From CAZDBS01 sp964503775 (GTDB lineage Bacteria; Patescibacteriota; Saccharimonadia; Saccharimonadales; CAZDBS01): a stretch of DNA of 16,215 nt. Under the pieces are notes generated by a model that was given only the letters and a program-made list of their open reading frames with translations, had not been told where the DNA came from and did no database searches. The first letter of the stretch is position 1; each line of letters opens with the position of its first letter. The stretch is taken from contig CAZDBS010000016.1 in assembly GCA_964503775.1 (NCBI GenBank), forward strand, positions 1-16,215, written 5' to 3'. Positions 13,113 to 16,215 of the stretch are shown here, piece after piece. Made by a program: the position numbers and the translations under genes.

Positions 13113-14238
13113 TCTACTGCGTATTGGTCTAGTACTCGATGATTCACTGGATCGTCCTGACGGTGTGCAGCAGTATGTGTTGACTGTCGGGGAGTGGCTA
13201 AAAAAACGTGGTCATGCCGTCTACTATCTCGTCGGCGATACAACCAGAAGCGATATCGAGGGTATCCGGACTCTGGGACGCAACTGGCACGTCAAATTCA
13301 ATCACAACACTATGAGCATACCGAGACCGGTCCCTAGGGTGAGAATTCGACATATCCTCGAGGAATTAAACCTCGATGTCCTCCACGTCCAAATTCCATA
13401 TCATCCTCTATCGGCCGGGCGGGTTATCCAAGAAGCAAAGCACTCGACGGCCATTGTCGGTACTTTTCACATTCTGCCAGCCTCTTGGACATCTGCGGTT
13501 GGAACCAAGGCCCTGGCAATGATTCAAAAACAAACCCACCAGCGTTTTAACATCGTCACGAGTACGTCTCCAGCGGCGCGTCAATTTGCTAGGACACACT
13601 ACAAACTCGATAGTATTGTTGTTCCCAACCCCATCGACATCTCCGCTTTTGCCCCGACAAAGCCCAGGTCAACACCCAAAAGACAGACCATTGTATTCTT
13701 GGGCCGACTTGTCCGTCGCAAAGGCGCCCAATACTTACTGGCAGCTATCAACCAGCTTAACAGCGAAGTCAAACTGGATAATGTCCGTGTGGTCATCGGC
13801 GGCAAGGGTGAGCTTCTCAAAGACTTACAGACCTATGTCGTCAAACACCACCTCCAAGACATAGTGGAGTTTCGTGGTTTTATCCCAGAGCAAGACAAAG
13901 CATCGTTGCTTCATAGTGCCGACATCGCCGTGTTTCCGGCCGTAAACGGTGAGAGTTTTGGGATTGTACTGCTCGAGGCTATGGCATCGGGGGCGGGAGT
14001 TACACTAGCTGGCAATAATCCAGGCTATCGGAGTGTGATGCAGTCAATCCCAGAGAGTCTTTTTGACCCCGAGCACACCTCCGAGTTTGCTCAAATACTT
14101 GACTCTTTCTTGCACGACTCCGCCCTCGCCAATTCGGTTCACACCAAACAGACTAAGTTGGTTCGACAATTTGATATCAACATCATCGGCAAGAGACTTG
14201 AATCAGTCTATCGCGGAGCTGTTAAAAAAAGACGATAA
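13093..14238 (+). CDS. GT4-family glycosyltransferase, paralogue of the preceding gene
   Basis: This 381-aa GT-B enzyme follows the same plan: RIGLVLDDSLDRPDGVQQY, LDVLHVQIPYHPLSAG, IVGTFHILPAS, VPNPIDISAFAP, IVFLGRLVRRKGAQYL, VIGGKGE and NGESFGIVLLEAMASGAGVT. The N-terminal acceptor domain differs clearly from its neighbour (CPYN becomes LDDS, HEPW becomes QIPY), which suggests a different acceptor, while the donor domain is close. The ATG at 13093 overlaps the preceding gene by 20 nt with no clear SD, so translation is probably coupled; an earlier in-frame ATG at 13054 would add residues unlike the family. The stop directly abuts that of the opposing hydrolase, with no terminator between them. 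Confidence 0.88.
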   Translation: MKKPGNSLLRIGLVLDDSLDRPDGVQQYVLTVGEWLKKRGHAVYYLVGDTTRSDIEGIRTLGRNWHVKFNHNTMSIPRPVPRVRIRHILEELNLDVLHVQIPYHPLSAGRVIQEAKHSTAIVGTFHILPASWTSAVGTKALAMIQKQTHQRFNIVTSTSPAARQFARTHYKLDSIVVPNPIDISAFAPTKPRSTPKRQTIVFLGRLVRRKGAQYLLAAINQLNSEVKLDNVRVVIGGKGELLKDLQTYVVKHHLQDIVEFRGFIPEQDKASLLHSADIAVFPAVNGESFGIVLLEAMASGAGVTLAGNNPGYRSVMQSIPESLFDPEHTSEFAQILDSFLHDSALANSVHTKQTKLVRQFDINIIGKRLESVYRGAVKKRR

Positions 14239-15216
14239 CTATTTTTGACGAGTCTTCTTGGTGGTCTTGCCAATACTTCTTATGTGTTTTTGTAATTCTT
14301 GATTAAACATCGACATGGCTTCACTCTCGGTCGCAATGAGAGGGGATCCGTGACTGACGAAATTAGCCAAGTATTCATGATAGCCCGTATAAATCATAGA
14401 CATATGTTGTTTGACTCGATCACGATAGAAATACTGATCGTCAGGCACGTGGATGTGATGAACCGCGAGAGGCACATGGAGATACGTCAGATCACTAATA
14501 AACATCTTATAGGCCGTATAGCCGCGGGTACGAACGTCATTAATACGCCACAGGTCGATATCAATCTGGGAGTACTCACGGATCTGTTCTTTGGTTAGTC
14601 CGATGTATTTTTTCAGATGTTTGCGGCCCCAGATTCTAAATCCCAAACTCACAAAAAACCTGTTAAATATGAGATGTTGGGTAAGATAGCCAAGAGCTCT
14701 GCGAGAAATTATGTAGCCAATAACTTTCAAGACTGCTTGATTGGATCTCTTTATTTTAAAATCCCTGTGATGAGTAAATCCTACGCCGCTCACAACCAAA
14801 TCTGTGTTTTGCGTAATATCAGGGTAGCGAGCCAGGAGATCAGTGACTATCTCAAAACCCAACGACATACCGAGGATAATAAATCTCTTGTTTTTATAAT
14901 GAAGCTTGATAAACGTTGCCAGGTAATCCGCAAAATTATCGAGCGTAGGCTCCATTTTTATTCTATAGAAACTGTCCATACCTCCATGACCTGGCAAGTC
15001 GGGCATGGTAACGTTCCCAAACTGAGTCAGGGCTTTTGCTAAGGTATACCAACGCTCGAGACTGGAATGCATGCCATATACAAGTAATATTTCCACATCT
15101 TTGCTTTTCTTGTTTCCGTTTTTTGCTTTGGGTATGGTTAAAACACGACCCGATAGGCCGTTGATATTGATGCGACGAATTGTGCCAGCCGGTAGTTTGG
15201 TAGTTGTTTGTTTCAT
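14239..15216 (-). CDS. Alpha/beta-fold hydrolase
   Basis: This 325-aa protein has an alpha/beta hydrolase core. VYGMHSSLERWYTLAKAL (47-64) is the oxyanion-side strand and MPDLPGHGG (71-79) follows. The nucleophile elbow is GMSLG with Ser118 (116-120), followed by a cap-like insert (about 150-245, rich in Arg, Phe and Tyr). VPDDQYF (258-263) supplies the acid and VSHGSP (287-292) the His. The triad Ser-Asp-His appears complete, so it should be active as an esterase, lipase or similar, but the substrate is not predictable. The N- and C-terminal tails are Lys/Thr-rich. The gene looks more AT-rich than its neighbours by eye. TAGAAT (15229-15234) lies 12 nt upstream and AAGG is close to the ATG, so it departs from the 7-nt leaderless spacing. 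Confidence 0.85.
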   Translation of the reverse strand: MKQTTTKLPAGTIRRININGLSGRVLTIPKAKNGNKKSKDVEILLVYGMHSSLERWYTLAKALTQFGNVTMPDLPGHGGMDSFYRIKMEPTLDNFADYLATFIKLHYKNKRFIILGMSLGFEIVTDLLARYPDITQNTDLVVSGVGFTHHRDFKIKRSNQAVLKVIGYIISRRALGYLTQHLIFNRFFVSLGFRIWGRKHLKKYIGLTKEQIREYSQIDIDLWRINDVRTRGYTAYKMFISDLTYLHVPLAVHHIHVPDDQYFYRDRVKQHMSMIYTGYHEYLANFVSHGSPLIATESEAMSMFNQELQKHIRSIGKTTKKTRQK

Positions 15217-15228
15217 ACCTTGATCGAT

Positions 15229-15234
15229 ATTCTA
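15229..15234 (-). promoter_or_regulatory. Candidate -10 element for the alpha/beta hydrolase gene
   Basis: On the minus strand TAGAAT, 12 nt before the ATG at 15216, would give a 5' UTR of about 5 nt. An alternative TATCGA at 7 nt is weaker. No -35 is seen. Confidence 0.4.
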
Positions 15235-15312
15235 CTGATTCTGAGACCACGAAGCCAGTGTATATATGTTAGTTACAACGATTTTGCAGTCGACTTGCAA
15301 GGATGTTACTTA

Positions 15313-15432
15313 CTAAATAGCATTTACGATTAGAACTACCAGGCACAGTGCCGCCAACACCAAGATAGCACCGGCACTTACGACGATCAGTAGTAAATGT
15401 TTAGCTGCCGGCTTGTGTTCATGGATGTGCAT
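15313..15432 (-). CDS. Tiny single-pass membrane protein (39 aa)
   Basis: A 39-residue ORF starts MHIHEHKPAAKH and continues with one long hydrophobic helix (about 13-36, rich in Leu, Val, Ile and Ala) ending VNAI and TAG. The His-rich polar head followed by a clean membrane segment suggests a genuine small membrane protein. Function is unknown. Its ATG lies 1 nt after the stop of the upstream 54-aa gene, and AGGTGG inside that gene's end (10 nt before the ATG) can act as SD, so the pair looks like a translationally coupled operon. No strong terminator follows; a weak TTGCA/TGCAA hairpin lies near 15283-15300. Confidence 0.6.
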   Translation of the reverse strand: MHIHEHKPAAKHLLLIVVSAGAILVLAALCLVVLIVNAI

Positions 15433-15433
15433 A

Positions 15434-15598
15434 TTAGTTAAACCACCTATATGTGATAATTATCGCTCCGATTGAAGCAACCACACTGCCTGCGATACTC
15501 CACACAGAGAATATATCTACGCCGAACACCAAGACAGGAAGGTACGCACCAAGCGTCGAACCGATGGCAACTGCGAGATAGATAAGACCCTTTGACAT
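15434..15598 (-). CDS. Small two-pass membrane protein (54 aa)
   Basis: A 54-residue ORF reads MSKGLIYLAVAIGSTLGAYL, then PVLVFGVDIFSVWSIAGSVV, then a second hydrophobic stretch ending ITYRWFN. It has two membrane segments (about 5-25 and 30-49) with Gly-rich packing positions and a Pro-Val turn between them. The pattern G-S-x-x-G-x-Y-x-P, then FS-x-WSI-x-G, resembles a family of short bacterial membrane proteins I have seen annotated as hypothetical; that recall is unverified. A weak extended -10 (TGT plus TTAAAT) ends 7 nt before the ATG, so it may also be leaderless. Together with the downstream 39-aa gene it fills most of what would otherwise look like a 450-nt empty region. Confidence 0.65.
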   Translation of the reverse strand: MSKGLIYLAVAIGSTLGAYLPVLVFGVDIFSVWSIAGSVVASIGAIIITYRWFN

Positions 15599-15670
15599 TA
15601 CTTCTATTTAAACACACTTAGGGTCTAAAGCTACTAAAGACGAGATGGCAAACTGGCCGGTGTGACGGTT

Positions 15671-16192
15671 CTAGATGATGTGGTGTGAGCGGAAGACATG
15701 ATTACGCAGCGAGCGGCGCAAACGCCCATCGAGTACCAGATGGCTAAAATATCCGACTAGTGCCGCACCAAAATACGGTAGACCAGTCAGAGGGCGATCA
15801 GGATGATTAAGATAAGGGATGATAAGAAACATAGAAGGGACCGCACACATTGCCCACCAACTATGCGTCCAACCTCTATGCCCGCCGAGAATTGGCAGCA
15901 TACCAATCACCCCAACATATGCTGCTGCTTCCATAAGACCGTTGACAAGTAGTACAATATCTAGTGCAAAGAGCAGTACAAAGAATACGTCCTGAGCTTT
16001 GGAGTTGGTGTCCACGTCTGGCCAGATGCCAAAGGCGCTTGCAAGAGTCAGCAAGGCACCGATATAATACCAGCCGCTCAAAAAGGTGCCCTGGTAGCTG
16101 AGAAGAGTGTCGAGAGAACCGCGAGAGATTACTGCAGTGTAGGCAATACCTGCGAATAGCCCTCCGGCAATATGACCTTTATAACCGGACAT
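15671..16192 (-). CDS. YdjM-like membrane-bound metal-dependent hydrolase (DUF457 type)
   Basis: This 173-aa integral membrane protein shows the motif set of the YdjM/DUF457 family: GYKGHIAGG (3-11, H6), FGIWPDVDTNSKAQD (54-68, D59 and D61), GGHRGWTHSWW (103-113, H105 and H110) and GYFSHLVLDG (147-156, H151 and D155). These His and Asp residues probably bind a metal at the membrane face. About four hydrophobic segments link them. E. coli YdjM is a LexA-regulated membrane protein; the substrate is unknown. The start at 16192 is supported by TACGAT 7 nt upstream; a GTG at 16198 would add two residues but lies between the -10 and the predicted start. The region upstream runs off the window. Confidence 0.8.
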   Translation of the reverse strand: MSGYKGHIAGGLFAGIAYTAVISRGSLDTLLSYQGTFLSGWYYIGALLTLASAFGIWPDVDTNSKAQDVFFVLLFALDIVLLVNGLMEAAAYVGVIGMLPILGGHRGWTHSWWAMCAVPSMFLIIPYLNHPDRPLTGLPYFGAALVGYFSHLVLDGRLRRSLRNHVFRSHHII

Positions 16193-16199
16193 ACGCACT

Positions 16200-16205
16200 A
16201 TCGTA
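16200..16205 (-). promoter_or_regulatory. Candidate leaderless -10 for the YdjM-like gene
   Basis: On the minus strand TACGAT (T1, A2, A5 and T6 match consensus) is followed by 7 nt and the ATG at 16192. The -35 position lies beyond the window end. Confidence 0.45.
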
Positions 16206-16215
16206 AGCGTTTTAT

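Noticed and set aside
1..16215. CRISPR array, transposase, phage or integrase genes, tRNA genes
   Set aside because: No regularly spaced direct repeats, transposase motifs or T-loop (GGTTCRA) signatures were seen; the only repeats found are the 27-nt palindromes and the glycosyltransferase paralogy.

Overview
This window looks like a chromosomal segment of a Candidate Phyla Radiation (Patescibacteria) bacterium, most likely Saccharibacteria (TM7) or a close relative. The assignment is inference from protein style, trimmed versions of core genes and gene mix; no marker here is decisive. TGA is used as a stop (recR, the DHH gene, the GT-C gene), which argues against the recoded Gracilibacteria/Absconditabacteria. 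I see no phage, transposon, CRISPR, tRNA or rRNA. One 100-base run of N (7996-8095) is an assembly gap that joins two different genes.

Layout. 36-1030: a small acidic protein converging, with overlapping stop codons, on a soluble diguanylate cyclase. 1054-2267: the rplJ-rplL (L10, L7/L12) operon with a near-consensus promoter, an L10-type RNA leader, an attenuator hairpin and a strong terminator. 2370-2879: a conserved protein of unknown function. 2880-3239: a gene-free stretch with two strong terminators. 3240-6103: dnaX-dnaB (clamp loader and replicative helicase), translationally coupled. 6127-7329: a GT-C/PMT-like membrane glycosyltransferase. 7465-8226 (minus): the ends of ybaB and recR on either side of the gap. 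8311-10733: a DHH phosphoesterase and cysS. 10861-11928 (minus): an AI-2E family permease. 11988-14238: two tandem PimA-like glycosyltransferases. 14239-16192 (minus): an alpha/beta hydrolase, two tiny membrane proteins and a YdjM-like membrane hydrolase.

Genes working together: L10 and L7/L12 form the ribosomal stalk; DnaX and DnaB couple clamp loading to fork unwinding; YbaB and RecR usually travel together in recombination and repair; the three glycosyltransferases suggest cell-envelope glycolipid or glycan synthesis.

Most interesting observations. (1) Seven genes without a Shine-Dalgarno have a -10 hexamer ending exactly 7 nt before the start codon, which predicts leaderless mRNAs, while other genes have clear SD sites. 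(2) The rplJ leader carries two CAAAGAC copies competing for one GTCTTTG, a readable attenuation switch. (3) A composite intergenic element of about 97 bp (27-nt palindrome plus bidirectional terminator) occurs twice, inverted, in two separate convergent gene junctions. (4) RecR and DnaX have both lost their zinc-binding cysteines. (5) CysRS, the DHH protein and the diguanylate cyclase carry unusual replacements at signature residues.
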